Source: Amorphophallus konjac
Taxonomy: Eukaryota; Streptophyta; Magnoliopsida; Alismatales; Araceae
Assembly: GCA_022559845.1 (NCBI GenBank)
Contig: CM040125.1
Location: 201,354,102-201,418,101 of the forward strand
Direction of reading: 5' to 3'
Length of the DNA stretch: 64,000 nt
Part shown: positions 11,426-23,327 of the stretch, piece by piece
How the letters are laid out: every line of letters begins with the position of its first letter
Position numbering within the stretch: the stretch's first letter is position 1
Notes under the pieces: model-generated
Seen by the model: the letters and a program-made list of their open reading frames with translations, nothing else
The model's database searches: none
What the model was told of the DNA's origin: nothing
Translations under genes and position numbers: made by a program

Positions 11426-13382
11426 TGATGCGGGACGGACACGCGACATGGGACTCTAGCTCGCGATCGTCCCTATGCGAGGGAAGACGTGGACCGTGCA
11501 CAGTTGAGAAACCGGCGGTGAGTCTCGGGTATCGGCCTTTCCGCTTTAACTCGGATCGAGTCACGGGACGGTACACTCAATCTTGCTCTCTCGCAGCGGT
11601 GATAATAGAATAACAAGCTAGAAACCTACACTCGCAGCGGCATTCAAAGCTTTACAAGATAAGCAAATACGATAAAGAGTGGAGAGCGAGTGTACCTCCA
11701 CGCTCCGGGCGTGGGGAAGACGTTCCCGGTCAGTTACGGTACCTCCCGGTAACAACAGTTAAAAAATTTAATTACAGCAGTAATTCCATTGCCCACTCCA
11801 TGCAGGGAGGTAAAGGGCTACAAGTGGGGCCCGAGAGGACTGACCATGGGTTGACGGGCAGCAATCTGGAGGCACTTTTGGGGCAAACTCGGCCTGCTGG
11901 TCCGACTCGGCACTATTGCAACTCGGTTCTGCGCCAACTCGGTTGCTGACTCGGTGGGCAGCAAGGTATGGATTTCAAAGGAACACTGCCTTCCTGGGAT
12001 CTTCTGAAGGTGCCGCTTGGCTGGGACGGTGGCGGGATGTCCCTGATCGACTCCCTGAAGGGGCGACTCCTGAAGTTGACTTTGATATTTAGTTCTGAAT
12101 TTTCTCCCGGACTGAGATGTGCTGGCTGAATTCGGATCTGCTCTGCACACCTTCACGAAAAGAATTCCTACAACCAGATCCGATGTCAGATTGATGCACA
12201 AAAGGTACCGATGGATAGAGGACTCAGAGATATACAACATATATTTTTGGTGGCTCCATCCACAGAACGGATTAAAATTAAAAATGACTTCAAACTACCT
12301 TTTTTTCTGACCCGGACTGATAGACACACAGGGCAGAGATGAACCTGCCTGAAATAGACCTTTGACTGAGGGCTAAATGATTTTTGTTGACTCAACAAAA
12401 ATTATGGTGGAAGGGGGTATACGTGAGGAACACTAGGGATTTTTTGTGGAGTTTGTAAAATGTTATAAGTAGGTGAGGAAATTACATCAAGCAGACTCTG
12501 TCTCGTAGATCTGCAAAAGGGCAGATTACTAAGAGGATAAACAAAAATGCGGGGAAAATATCAAATGGACTCTAAATGACACGAAATTTTAACTAGAGGT
12601 TAGAGGAGATGGAAAAAACAAACTCTCAAAATTAGGACTCAATCAGACAACACGAACAAGAGATACAATTTCGGAGGAGAGATTCTGTCCTGATTTGGAT
12701 AGAACTTCGATGTAGCGGCGGTGGCGGCGCGACGGCGGCACGAACGGCGGCGACGGTAGTAGAAATGGTATGTAGAGGGGCTAAGGAGAAGGGGATTCAC
12801 TCCCTAGAGGGCTGGAGGAAGGAGATGAACCAGAGGAAGAGGGGCGCACCCTCCAAGAGGCTCAAGCCAATTTTAGAATTTTCTTCACATTAATTCTCTA
12901 AAATGTGGAAATACATGATATATATATGAAACACAAAATAACATATACTAACCTCAGATCTAGGGTTAGGGAAGGGGCTAACTAAGGATAGAACTAATTA
13001 GTTCTAATACAATTTTTACAAAAAATTAAAATAATCCCAAAAGGGGGGGCGCCCCCTTGACCATGAGGGCAAGGTAGGTGGGATCTTTGGACTTTTTAAC
13101 CCCTTTGTCTCCCATGTGTCCAATTGACCTTCTAGATGTCACCTAGGACTTTGACCAGCCCCACATGGATGAGGTGGTGCCACTTGGACCAATGAGGAAG
13201 GAGTGAGGGTCCCCTTGCTGGTCCTACTGACAATTTGCACAAAAACCCAAAGAATCCAAGGGAATGACACATTTGCTTATAAAGCCTTACAATTGCGCAT
13301 ATACTTTCCCAATGATATAAAAACAAACAAAAGGATACGAAAGTAAAAGAAAAATATCAGTGCTCGGTGTCGATTCCCATCA
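11426..13382 (-). repeat. NA2 5' LTR (about 1957 bp, complete)
   Basis: In minus-strand sense it runs from TGATGGGAAT to CCCGCATCA, with the same TGATG/CATCA ends as NA1. Relative to the left copy it carries a small AT-rich insertion around 11750-11780. It includes a GCC/GGC-rich stretch at about 12716-12755 and a G-run palindrome at about 13043 (GGGGGCGCCCCC). Confidence 0.85.
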
Positions 13383-13383
13383 T

Positions 13384-15236
13384 TTTCATGAATGTAGATC
13401 TGCCAAAGACACCTTAAACAAATTGGAGACTGCCAGCCGTGGAAATCAAGATCGATGCATGATGGCTAATGACAACAACCAAGATAAATAGAAGGATGAT
13501 GATAATGAGGTAACCTTTGAGAACTTTACTGTATATGAATGGGAAGATGCATATGCTAATTTGTTAGAGTCCTATGAAAAATTGAGAAAACAGAAGAAAT
13601 CCCTGAAAAAGAAGTTAAACAAATTTGAGAATGCTGACTCTGTAGGTGAGGACATTGAAATTCTGAAAATTGAAAACGGTATATTCCGAAGATAATTAAC
13701 AGATTTTGATGATATTACTACAGAATTGGAATATTTGAAATCTGAGAATGAAAAACTCAAAAAATAGTCTAAGGAATCTGAACATAAATCAATGAATTTT
13801 GAAAGTGAAAATAGATTAATTTCTGAAAAATTGGAGGATGATAGAGTAATAAATTTAGAGCTTAATAAAAATCTCGACAAACTTCAATCTGAAAAACAAC
13901 AAGAAATGTTATATGAATGTCAATTTTCCTTAGATGATTGGGTGTTTGATGATGAACTCCAGGAGCAAAACAGTAAGCTGAAAGAGGAAATTAACAAGTT
14001 GAAACATCTAAACACAGCTCTGTCTGAGAGACTAATCACATTTGAAAAAGGTAAATGCGTGAGCATGGATTGTTCTGATGTGTTGGTAAATGCAGAACAT
14101 GAAATTAAAAGTCAAAAAACTGTTAATCAAATGTTGAATGATAATGCTATTTGCTATGAAGAGAAGATAGCTGGATATGAGCTCCATGTTTCAAAACTTG
14201 AATATGAAATCTCTGACTTGAACAAAACTCTTGAAAAATTTGTGAGTGGAAAGGATAATTTAGATAAGCTCCTTGGCAGCAAAATTAATTTTAAACGTGA
14301 GGGTCTGGGTTTTAACCAAGCTAATAAAAGGGCTTTGACAGTAAGCTTCACACTTCATTTGTGTGTAGTTCTGAGCCGACTAGCACATCTAGTGCACCTA
14401 TCTTCCAGTTCAATGCTCAGAGGAACCAAAAACCCACTTTCAGTACCAAAACTACTGAACAAACTCAGAAACTGAAAAAGAAAGAAATTCCACATAAAAT
14501 GATCAAAAGTATTCCTGCGGATGCAATGAGTACTACACACAAGTCACATGCACCTCTACACAATCATACAAAGAAAAGTTCATGCCATTATTGTGGAAGA
14601 CTCGGTCATGTGATGCACAGTTGTTATATCCTGAAATCTGATGAATTGAATGCTCATAATAAAATGAAGAAAATTAAAAATTCAGGAAATACATATGTAC
14701 ATTTTACTAAAAGCTCACCCAAGAATCAGTTCGCCTAGAAGAGGCAACTCAAATGTTCCCATTGTGGACGATCTGTTCATGCAAAGCATGATTGCTGGTT
14801 TTTTAAAAGGGCTGAACTCAGGGCTCCTAGGAGAACCACTACTCCAAGTAGACCTTATTGCCATTAATGTGGCAAGTCTGGCCATACAGTCAAAGACTGT
14901 TGGCATGTCCAGAAAAGGAATGTTAATTTTAGATATGCCAGATTCCCTGCAAAAGAGAATGTGCTTGGTGGTAATAAAAGACAAAATTTCCATGATAAAA
15001 ACAGAAACTTCCATGAACATGCACATAGACCCCATGTTAATGTTAATGTGCACAAAAAGAGTTCAAGATCTGGTTTATCATGTCACTACTGTGGTCGAGG
15101 TGGGGATTCAATGAACAATTGCTCTTTGATGATATTTGATGATTCAAAAGCCCAAAGGTTGTGAAAAGCACCCATCAGAGGTGCTACTAACCATGTAGGA
15201 CCCAAGAACTCTTGGGTGCCTAAATATGTAAAATAA
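13384..15236 (+). pseudogene. gag: S1 gag remnant with four CCHC zinc knuckles
   Basis: Frame 1 from 13384 to about 14345, then a frameshift to frame 3 that continues to the stop at 15234. The N-terminal piece (ECRSAKDTLNKLE) corresponds to the middle of the UBN2-type gag domain. A long Glu/Lys/Asn-rich coiled coil follows, then GKDNLDKLLG with GLGFN, then four knuckles: CHYCGRLGHVMHSC (about 14582), CSHCGRSVHAKHDC, CH-stop-CGKSGHTVKDC, and a degenerate CHYCGRGGDSMNNC. It ends NSWVPKYVK. At least five internal stops fall where TAG or TAA could derive from CAG or CAA. Gag would package element RNA, and knuckles bind RNA. S2 has only one knuckle, in a different place. Confidence 0.75.
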
Positions 15237-15253
15237 GAATCTATTTTGCAGGA

Positions 15254-15301
15254 GTGCCTTGGGGATGGAGAATAAAAAGGGGGCTCAATAAACCAAGGCA
15301 C
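15254..15301 (+). other. Hairpin just after S1 gag (9-bp perfect stem)
   Basis: GTGCCTTGG at 15254-15262 pairs with CCAAGGCAC at 15293-15301 around a 30-base purine-rich loop. S3 has the same hairpin at 41764-41806. The left arm overlaps the LQECL coding stretch that in S2 leads into protease, so it marks where pol is missing. Confidence 0.6.
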
Positions 15302-18061
15302 CCAAGTATGATAAAAACCCCATTTGCGGCATGTTCACAGGTTTGGATACTTGAGCTTTAAAATAATTTTTATACAAATCATGTTTTATTTGTTTCATGC
15401 ATACATGCTTAGATCAGAATCTGACTTTCAGCATTGTCCTTTATAAGTCTTCAAATGCATAAGCTGAATTTTTGTTTGTGAATTACATTACATATCATTC
15501 TCTAAAAATCTGAAATGCATATGGATGATGATTGAACTCAGTCTGTATTATATTGCATATCTTACACTGTCAACTGTTGCATATAGACTGCATTTGCACT
15601 TCATTGTCATGCATGATCATCATGGTATATCAAATGGTAAGTTACTAAAGGGCAAATATAATTTGTCTGGAGGTTCTTACTTTGTGTGAGGTGGTTTTTA
15701 GACCAAGTCCTCTGCCTAGTACCATGAGTCATATTGCACATAGAGCAGTCTAGACCTTCATGAGCATATTTTCATAAAACTTTCTGCATAGATCTCACTG
15801 CATACATTGCACTTAGAATTCAGTCACATAGTGCATAAACTCAGGGGGAGTCTGTCAAGATAATTTTTATGATTTATGCATACTTGGTCAAATTCATCTT
15901 CTGCATGATTTTCATGCCATCATACTGAAAATTCAAAAAGAGTGTCTGACATGAATGCACATACATTGGTGGAGCTCATGCATTCTAGAATTTGTCTCTG
16001 TGCATAGGGTTGCTCAAATGAATGATAAGCCCTGAAAATTGTTTGCATTCAGGAATGTTATCCTATCAGCCTGATATTTACCGCTTGACAGCTCATGCAT
16101 GCATTTTAGGGGGAGCATAAATCATGTCATTAAAACTGCATGGCTGCACATCTGTCCTTCGCTTTTATCCCATTTTTGTCCACTTCGGTTGAAACATTCT
16201 CACTTATTTCAATCAACCAAAAATTCCTCGCTGAATAATCATCATCTTGCTAATTATGTTATTTCTGTGCTTTCAGTAATCTACACGGTTAGCTGGTCTC
16301 ATCTGCTTTCACCAGCTCTAAAACTTGCTTGGGCTCAACATTCTCTTAAATCTAAACTTGTTTTTAGAGTCAATCTTTCTATGGTGTCATAAACATCTCT
16401 ATCATTATCTGAACCCATCTTTATCTTTACACACTATCAGTTATTATCATGGATTTATCTGCTGCATCAGTCACTACCACTCTTGTTCAATGCTCTTTAC
16501 TGCTGTTGTTCTGGCTACTTCTGAAATTCCCTTGATCTGTCTAAGACTCATGAAGATTTCAATCTATATACCTTGTTCATAAATTTGAAAAAGATCTGGA
16601 AAAAGGAATCTTCTATTATAGGGAATTATGAAGGTCTGAAAGACTCATGTGGGTTAAGTCTAATTTAATTCTTGAGTTTTGACTTGAACATCTTGAAAAT
16701 ATCTGAGTCAATCATTTTAATAAACTGTAACTAGTTGATTCATGATATATCATGTAGGACCTCCTGAAAATTGAACGTTTTTAAAACAATGGCACTCTTT
16801 GGTTAAGTTACATGATGCATGTATTGTCTTTAAACATCTGTTTATTTTGGTATGTCCATTAAGCAATATTAGGTCAGAGCAATGGCTTTGTCACTGAGAA
16901 ACCATGTCCAAAGGACTGTGTCATGAAGTGCTATAGTTATCTCTGCTAAAAATTTGATGAAAAATCTGTGAAAGGTTAAGGCAGAGAAATGATTAGGTTG
17001 TACTGAGAAACTGGGACATTCATCAAAGAAATGGAGTCAACCTAAGTCATGAAGTGCCCTAGTTATCTCTGTTCATAATGAAGTATGACAATTAATCACA
17101 TTAAGTGCTTAGGGATACTGGCGTCCAACCAACGTGTATCCTCTAGTTACAAAGTGTACTAAACTAGATTGCTCTCGAAAAATATTTTGTTTAAAAAAGA
17201 AAGAAATATGAAAAATAATTGAAACAGAAACATTGCTGAATTCTTGAACAAAATCAGTTGTATTCAAGTGTGTTTAATCTCAACACTACTTCATGCAAAC
17301 CTTTATAGGGGTCATTGATTATGAATGATTAAGATGGAGGGAGGTTAAACTAGATGTGTGTATGACAGCTTCCTTCTCTTTTATTAAATGTTGATTTCAG
17401 ATATGAATAAAGAAAAGTTTTTTTTGATAACTTCCGAATTCATTATGTTTAAACCATGCAGTTTAGTAAAGTTCCTTCATAAGCCCCTACAATTGAAGAC
17501 TCTGAATATTTTTGTTATGGCATTGGTATCTAATTAGAAATCTTCCTGGTTGTCTTTTTCTACAAATTGCAATACCTCTCGAGCTATTCTCCTATTGCAT
17601 GAATTGTCCAATTGTCCCTGTGATTTTGCTGATTCTCCTTCATGGACCCTGTGAATAATCATCTTGTTCTATTTCAACATGACTATCCCTAGACCTAGAA
17701 TTCATTGAACTCCTTTTAATTTGACAAACAAGAGTCATTTATTTGCTCAGGGGTAGTACATGTATTGTTGTGAGGGTAAGTGCAGACATTTCTTTCGCTT
17801 CCATATCTCTTCTCATTTCAAACGGGGAGACTTTGTGAATCATTCTTCTGTCAGATGTCTACAAGTTTTGCTTTCTATTCTTTCCTTTTTAATGTTGTCA
17901 AAGGGGGAGAATATATCAGTGGTTGAGTCATTAAGTCTGTTCTGTCAGATGTATGACAGACCTTGTGCTGATATACTATACTGTGCATGCATGCTTTGCA
18001 TTTATTGTGATTAAGATCAACCTCATGAATTTATTACAATGACTCATAATATTGCCATCAT
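15302..18061 (+). other. S1 noncoding interior (former 3' region of an S2-like element)
   Basis: No reading frame of note. About 15600-15750 aligns with S2 55440-55580 (CATGGTATAT-A-AAATGGT and AGTACCATGAGTC). 16875-17170 aligns with S2 56260-56580 and S3 42954-43140. An internal purine tract, GTCAAAGGGGGAGAA, lies near 17898. This is the region normally downstream of RNase H. Confidence 0.6.
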
Positions 18062-18076
18062 CAAAAAGAGGGAGAT
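18062..18076 (+). other. S1 polypurine tract
   Basis: CAAAAAGAGGGAGAT lies directly before the LTR start TGGTATGTACC. It corresponds to the priming site for plus-strand synthesis. Confidence 0.75.
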
Positions 18077-18239
18077 TGGTATGTACCCTCTGTGATTTTG
18101 ATGAGGTCAACTATTATGTCTCATCATTTATAATATTGATGATATAAATGTGATGCATGAATTAATGAGCTCATCAAACACATATTTAAGTCTGAACAAT
18201 GTCAGTCAGAACAGGTTCCAAAGATACATAAAAAAAGGC

Positions 18240-19400
18240 ATGAAACGTCAGTCAACGCTGGTGACAAAAGTCAACGCCAGGCAGGTAAAATCAATGTTCA
18301 TCTCAGTCTGAAAAATACCGGTCAGTACTTAAACCCTTCGTTATTAAGGTTAACACTTTGTCATACAATGCTGCACGGTTTCACTTGCACGGTCATTTTA
18401 TCAAACAGCTGGCATGCACACCAAGGTTGATGCTAGTTGTAGTTCATACATAACTAGGGTCGGTGCTAGTTATGTTCTTTACACATACTTAAGGTCAGTG
18501 CAAGTTTTTGTCTTGCGCTAGCAAGGTCCGTGCATACCTTCATCCTGCCTACAGAAGTCGGTGCAGATTTTAGCCATATGCATACAACGTCAAGGCTAGT
18601 TGCATAAAAGGTCAGTGTTAGTATGCAAGTGTTGTGCCTATCAGGTCGGTGTTAGCAAGCATTGCCACATACTCAGGTCTATGTTAGTTACACTTTGTGC
18701 ATACTAAGGTCTGTGCAAGTTGCACATTGGCCGGTGCACATTTGTCTGTGTGCGATACAAGGTCGGTGCATCTTTCTCCTGCGCACATAGATGGTCAGTG
18801 CAAGTTTGGCATTGTGCTTGTAAAGTCGGTGCAGTTTTTGCTTTGAAAATGTACATAAAGGTTGAAGATAACTACTATTCATAGAATGAAGGTCGGTGCT
18901 AGTTTACTAAGCATGCAACATCAATTTGTGCATGTTTGCTTTTTGGCAAACTAGGTCGGTGCACATTTCTTTTCAACATGCATAAAAGGTTTGTGCATAC
19001 CCTGTAGCTAGTCGGTGCACTTTTTTCATATAGCCATAAAAGGTCTGTGCACATCTGAATTGTGCATTGACAAGGTCGGTGCACATTTGCAACCTTGAAT
19101 TCTCAGGTTTGTGCACGTTCTCATACTTGCATACATGGTCAGTGCTAGTCTTGCATGAGGTCTATGTTACCTTGCATTGTCCTACGCACTTAGTCGATGC
19201 TAGTAGCAGTTCTTCACACCAAGGTCGATGCTAGTTAGCCTTGCCTCGCACGTAAGGTCTATGCTAGCTGGACTTACTTCATGTCTGAAGTCTGTGCTAG
19301 ATGAATAAAGTCTATGTTAGTTGGATTGGTTCACGGTATGTCTGCATTATATACATTAACGTCTGTGCACAATTGTTCATTGTCTCTTATAGGGTCTGAG
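18240..19400 (+). repeat. Array of ~30 AGGTCGGTGCA-type motifs in S1 U3
   Basis: The motif AGGTCGGTGCA, with variants such as AGGTCTGTGC, AGTCGGTGC and AGGTCGATGC, recurs roughly every 30-45 bp with unrelated spacers. The array lies just upstream of the TATA box. Copies are all in one orientation. S3 carries a related TCGGTGCA array. Confidence 0.75.
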
Positions 19401-19680
19401 CACATTTTACCTTGAACCATATAAGGATTCAACCCACTCATCAAGGATGAACTGACATATATTCAAACACTTGGGGGATGCAGAGGTTGACTGCACGTGG
19501 ATTTGTGTAACAATGATAAGTGGCACGTGATCCAAGGTGGATCGTCCCAGAAGATTAAAGCCATGAGGATCATCCTTGAACTAGAGGCTGACACGTGGTA
19601 GGGCTGCTCCAGAATATTCTTGACGGGAGTATTCCCTCCACACGCCCAAGGCGTGACTACGTGGACCCCATCGGTTGAAG

Positions 19681-19692
19681 ATATATATATAT
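19681..19692 (+). promoter_or_regulatory. TATA box of the S1 LTR
   Basis: An ATATATATATAT run about 1.6 kb into the LTR, immediately after the motif array and before the purine-rich leader. The order matches the S2 and S3 LTRs. Confidence 0.55.
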
Positions 19693-21021
19693 GTGTGGAT
19701 CGTTTTCAGCCAAAGGTGAAGCTTGAGAGAAAAAGTTCAGAAGAAAAAGAGAGTAGCTGCAAGAGTAGAAAACCACCAGAGAAGAAGAAAAGAGCGAGAG
19801 CCAGAGAGAAGAAAAGAAAAAGAGAAGAGAAAAGAACTAGATAGAGTTTCAGCCGAGCTCTATTTGAAGATCTGAAGCTTGTATGTTCCAGGATCAAATC
19901 CTGAACAGTCTCATGCTCCTGCGAGAGCTATAGTTTTTCATTTTTGTTCGTTGTATTCCTTCTTTTATTTTCCATTCTTCACATTACCTTTTCGATTCCT
20001 TTCTTTAGGTTCGGGGTTCCTTCTATGTGAATAGAAGAAGGGAGGCAGGTGTCTCCGGTTGTGAGTGACGGGGTGTCACTCACAAGTTCCTCCTGAGGAT
20101 TCAGGAGAAGAGAGATTTATCTCCCGTTGCTCTCTGTGGATTCAGAGGAAGGGAGATTGGTTTCTCCGGGTGTGAGTGATTGGGTGTCACACATGATTTT
20201 CCCTCTGGTTTAGAGGAAGGGAGACTGGTGTCTCCGGTTGCGAGTGGCGGGCTGTCACTAGTGGTTCCCTCCAGTTTGGAGGAAGAGAGGAGAGTGTTCC
20301 TCTAGGTCAAGCTGTTAGGCAGCATTTGTAGCAGACTGAGTCTGTGTTGTTTTTCTAGCTTGTGCTAGTGGATTCCTCGCTCGGTGGGAGCGAGGGGTGG
20401 ACGTAGGCTAACTCTGGGTTAGCTGAACCACCTAAAAATCTTGCGAGTTGTGTGTTTGCTCCCTATCCTCTACCCCCCATTCGCAGGTTGGCCTCTGAAA
20501 TGGTTTGATCGTACTCGTTGTTTCCGATTGGGTTTGCTATTCAATAGATACTTGCTTAGGAGCATTTCCTTTTAATATTGTCGGTCTTCATCTAGTTGAA
20601 GCTTCACTATCAATTATAAGTCTAATTCCAACCCTACTGCGATGTGTCATCCGCATGTTTAGCAGAGATTTAGGTTGCTGGTTGCTTGCTGAGTATGCAA
20701 TTCAAGTGTTTGAGTGAGATTCGCATAAGAACATTTAATCAAGTGTTCAAGTGTAAGTCTCTTTAGAACACTTGTCTAGCCTAGCAAAATTGATTTGTCT
20801 TCCGCACGATTTCAAGCTACAGTTTTAATTTGGGCAAAATTCTGAAAGGGGATTCATTCACCCCCCTCTTAATCCGTGCCTTGCACCCCATACATTCTGA
20901 CAGAAACGAAAGCCAATACTTCCCTCTTCAAGTCAGGGTCGAAGAGACGAGTCGACATTGTAACATGGCTTCGCCCCAAATCGAGAAAGAGCCCCCGTTT
21001 GCGACCTGGGAACTGGGCATC

Positions 21022-21029
21022 TATTTATA
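21022..21029 (-). promoter_or_regulatory. TATA box of the OG0 LTR
   Basis: TATAAATA on the minus strand, at the position equivalent to the TATATAA of the OG1 LTR. The downstream sequence GCCCAGTTC is shared by both. Confidence 0.55.
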
Positions 21030-21245
21030 GGAATAGGAAAACCCTAGGGCTTAAGTTCAAGATAAACATCTAATTTTGAGGATTTAGATGCATAAACCTC
21101 GAGATAATAGTTGGGATAATAGTCCTAGATGGGTGGAAACCGAGGTGAAGGCTTATCTCCCTCAAAAATGGATCAAACAAGGTCTCTAAGGAGTCCTCGA
21201 GCGAAGAAATGGGAGTTCAGGAGGTTCTAGACTCTCTATCGAAGA

Positions 21246-21695
21246 AACGGTCTATCGCAAGACTGCCAAACGAAGAAACGGTCATGGGAGGACCGCCATT
21301 TGGATAGAAATGGTCATAGTAATGACCGCCAGACGATTAGGGGTGAACGGGATGATTCGGGCACAAAAAATGAAGAAACGGTCTTCCTGGGACTGCCATT
21401 TTAAAGTGGCGGTCTCAGTAGGACCGTCAATTGACATTAAAAAATAATAATAATAAAAATAAATAAAAAATGGTCCAAAAGCGGTCTCCTAGGTGATCGC
21501 CTTCATGAAGGCGGTCTGCTAGGAGACCGCTATCATGAAAAATAAAATAAATAAAAAATAAAAAAATACTATTCATCGAAGACGCGGTCACCCAGGTGAC
21601 CTCATTCTGAGGCCGCTGTCATGAAAAATAAAATAAATAAAAAATATTAAAAAATACTATTCATCGAAGACGCGGTCACCTGGGTGATCGCATTT
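21246..21695. repeat. GCGGTC-N7/8-GACCGC inverted motif array (OG0 U3)
   Basis: About nine units of an inverted pair with a 7-8-base gap, for example GCGGTC-TGCTAGGA-GACCGC near 21513 and GCGGTC-TCAGTAG-GACCGT near 21411. Two units lie in an ~85-bp tandem duplication (21532-21700) with A/T-rich filler. Confidence 0.7.
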
Positions 21696-21700
21696 AGGAG
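21532..21700. repeat. ~85-bp tandem duplication in OG0 U3
   Basis: Two adjacent copies share TCATGAAAAATAAAATAAAT, then ATACTATTCATCGAAGACGC, then GGTCACC. The filler between motif units is almost pure A/T. Confidence 0.7.
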
Positions 21701-21939
21701 CCTACGCGAGAAAGTTCCGGGCGCCCGTTTGGTTGCCCAGACTGCTTGAATCGGTCTCGAAAGGTGGGGAATTAAAGTTAAAGGCCTCCAAAGCTCAATG
21801 GGCTTGAAAAATGGTCAAGAAATGGGCTCAAAATATGCTCAAAGAAGGTTCCAAAATAATGGATAATTTGGAGCATTGTAAAGGAGAATGAGAGAAATAA
21901 CTCAACTTGTAGGCCGAAACAATCGCTTGAGTGGTTTTG

Positions 21940-22502
21940 GATATTTGACAAAGCGGTCATAGAGTTGATCCCTAGCTTGAGTGGTTTTGGATATTTGCTT
22001 GACTGAATAGCCCAATCCAGTGCGGCCTTTGGAGACCTTAAGTTTCGTCCTTCAAGTGGGACCCTACTCGTGCTGACCCAAACCTTACCCATCGTGAATC
22101 CCATTCTTGCCATCATTTCCCACCCTTTCCTAAATGGAATATTGGAATAACTAATTGGTTGGGGAAGGATGGTGTGACTTGGTTGACACAGGGCCGAGGG
22201 CCCTACGACACCCATTATAGAGAGGATGGGTTTCTTTCCCTTGTCTGGGATAGTCGTGAAGGGAATTTGTTCAGATGTGATAGAATTGAGGGTTTCTAGC
22301 AACGGGATGCTTTTAATTTTGATCACCCTTCCATTGTAGGGGAACTTGAAACACTGATGGGCGATTGATGTAATTCCCAGGGTTTGTTCGATCTAGGGTC
22401 ACCCCAGGATGGCTTTACATGCAGGGTCAACATCCAGGACAAAGAAGTCCAAGGACATGACCACGGGACCTTGGCCTACTTGTAAGGTTACCTTGCCCTT
22501 AT
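21940..22502 (-). pseudogene. OG0 aspartic protease C-terminal part plus G-patch
   Basis: Reading leftwards from 22502: VTLQVGQGP, FFVLDVDPACKAILG, then two stops where the family has a Gly-Arg-Pro-Trp turn, then GITSIAHQCFKF. This is the second half of a Tat/Ogre retropepsin. The flap and catalytic Asp would lie beyond the S2 insertion. A G-patch-like segment follows: WEMMARMGFTMGKVW, lacking most Gly of a working G-patch. A 23-bp segment with GTGGTTTTGGATATTT is duplicated at 21932 and 21976. Protease would process the polyprotein, but this copy is dead. Confidence 0.65.
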
Positions 22503-22785
22503 TGTGTCCCTGCAGTTGTGATGCTGTCTCACATCATTAGTCATTGGCATTCTGAGGTTTTGATGTTGTCTAACACGATGAATCATTGACCTTCCAATGC
22601 CACTTTGATATTTCCAAGGCAATTCAAGCAAAAGGCTCAAATGAATAGAAAGAAATCAAGTGCATAGAAATCGAGGCAAGTGGTTGCAAAGAAAATAAGC
22701 CAAATTGGATTAGGAAGCAATGATAAATACAGCAGCAAATCAAGCAAGTCTGAAGAGCACATTAAAAATAGTTTTCACAAGGGAA

Positions 22786-23265
22786 GTGTCGACCTCACAG
22801 GCTGAAGTGTCGACCTCACCAACTCAGTCGCCATCTGTCTAAAGGATTCCTAAGGGCCGTGTCGACACTATGTTCCCAGGATGTCGACCTTAGACCCTTC
22901 CAGAGAGCGTTGTAAATGTTCCTTAACATTGTAGTGTCGACCTCATCCCATCAGCAGGTCGACACCATGATGCTTCCAGAAGCTAGAGACTGGATTTCAT
23001 TCAGCCACGTCGACCTCAGCAGCTACAGCGTCAACCTCATTATTGCTTAACTGAAGAAGAGCTCAAGCAAGCCCACAAGAGTGTCAACCTCACCTCTTCA
23101 ACATGTCGACCTCAGAAGGCTTCCAGAGACCATTATATGGGCACTTTCCACAGGTCAACTCTGCATTTACAACAAGTCAACCTCAGACATCTTCCAGAGA
23201 GCATTATATTGGCAGTTTTCTTAAGAAGTGTCGACATTTCCTTTATAGGAGGTCGACACTATGGT
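22786..23265. repeat. GTGTCGACCTC / AGGTCGACAC motif array in S2 5' U3
   Basis: Roughly fifteen intact or one-mismatch copies, present in both orientations (GTGTCGACCT is the reverse complement of AGGTCGACAC). They are separated by unique spacers of about 15-50 bp and end just before the TATA box. Confidence 0.8.
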
Positions 23266-23319
23266 TCTTCAAGAAGCTTTTTAAGCTATTTTTTCAAACA
23301 CGTCAGATCATCCAGGGAA

Positions 23320-23327
23320 TATAAATA
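23320..23327 (+). promoter_or_regulatory. TATA box of the S2 5' LTR
   Basis: TATAAATA, conserved at 58046-58053 in the 3' LTR. Confidence 0.65.

Larger units (their letters stand above)
7582..13382 (-). mobile_element. NA2, large non-autonomous LTR retrotransposon related to NA1
   Basis: Two direct repeats (7582-9446 and 11426-13382) flank an interior read on the minus strand. The primer site lies next to the right repeat and the purine tract next to the left one. The interior encodes a protein homologous to that of NA1 and nothing resembling pol. The left LTR lacks about 55 bp present at the outer end of the right LTR, and NA1 sits exactly there. The right end lies inside the gag of S1. NA2 therefore entered S1 and was later entered by NA1. 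Confidence 0.85.
13383..20894 (+). mobile_element. S1, pol-less SIRE-type Copia element (5' part lost or outside window)
   Basis: Contains a gag remnant, a 2.8-kb noncoding interior, a purine tract and a 3' LTR. The 5' LTR and gag start lie beyond the NA2 insertion, outside the window. The gag motifs (GKDNLDKLLG, CCHC knuckles, WVPK end), the AACCACCTAAAAAT motif in U5 and the 3' noncoding blocks match S2, placing it in the same Copia group. No pol domain is present between gag and LTR. Confidence 0.75.
18077..20894 (+). repeat. S1 3' LTR (about 2.8 kb)
   Basis: Begins TGGTATGTACCC after the purine tract and ends near CCCCATACA at 20894. Order inside: motif array (18240-19400), TATA box (about 19681), GAA/AGA-rich purine tract (19730-19840), four variants of a G-rich segment containing GGGAGA and TCTCC at 20035-20300, and the U5 motif GAACCACCTAAAAATC (about 20425). 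The last is shared with S2 and S3. The exact 3' end is inferred because its partner LTR is not visible. Confidence 0.75.
20895..21925 (-). repeat. OG0 LTR remnant
   Basis: Similar to 26000-27300 and 49090-50440 (OG1 LTRs): CCAAAATAATGG and AGAGAAAT near the U3 start, a GCGGTC array in U3, TATA, then AGAGCCCCC. It is truncated at 20895 by S1 and lacks the terminal TGTTGACACC at its inner end. Confidence 0.65.
20895..22502 (-). mobile_element. OG0, Tat/Ogre-type Gypsy remnant (root of the nest)
   Basis: A minus-strand fragment with a protease end and G-patch (21940-22502) joined directly to part of an LTR (20895-21925). The LTR part resembles the OG1 LTRs, for example GCTAATACTT/GCCAATACTT near the truncated end, the shared GAACTGGGCA upstream segment and a TATA box at the equivalent place. 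It is bounded on the left by S1 and on the right by S2, so both inserted into it. Everything between G-patch and LTR, including RT and integrase, is missing. Confidence 0.65.

Noticed and set aside
18240..19400. CRISPR array
   Set aside because: Units are only about 11 bp, variable, in a plant LTR, with no cas genes; better described as a U3 motif array.
19620..19844. Arg/Lys/Glu-rich 74-codon protein in the S1 LTR
   Set aside because: Product of the purine-rich leader tract; no second copy available to show conservation.
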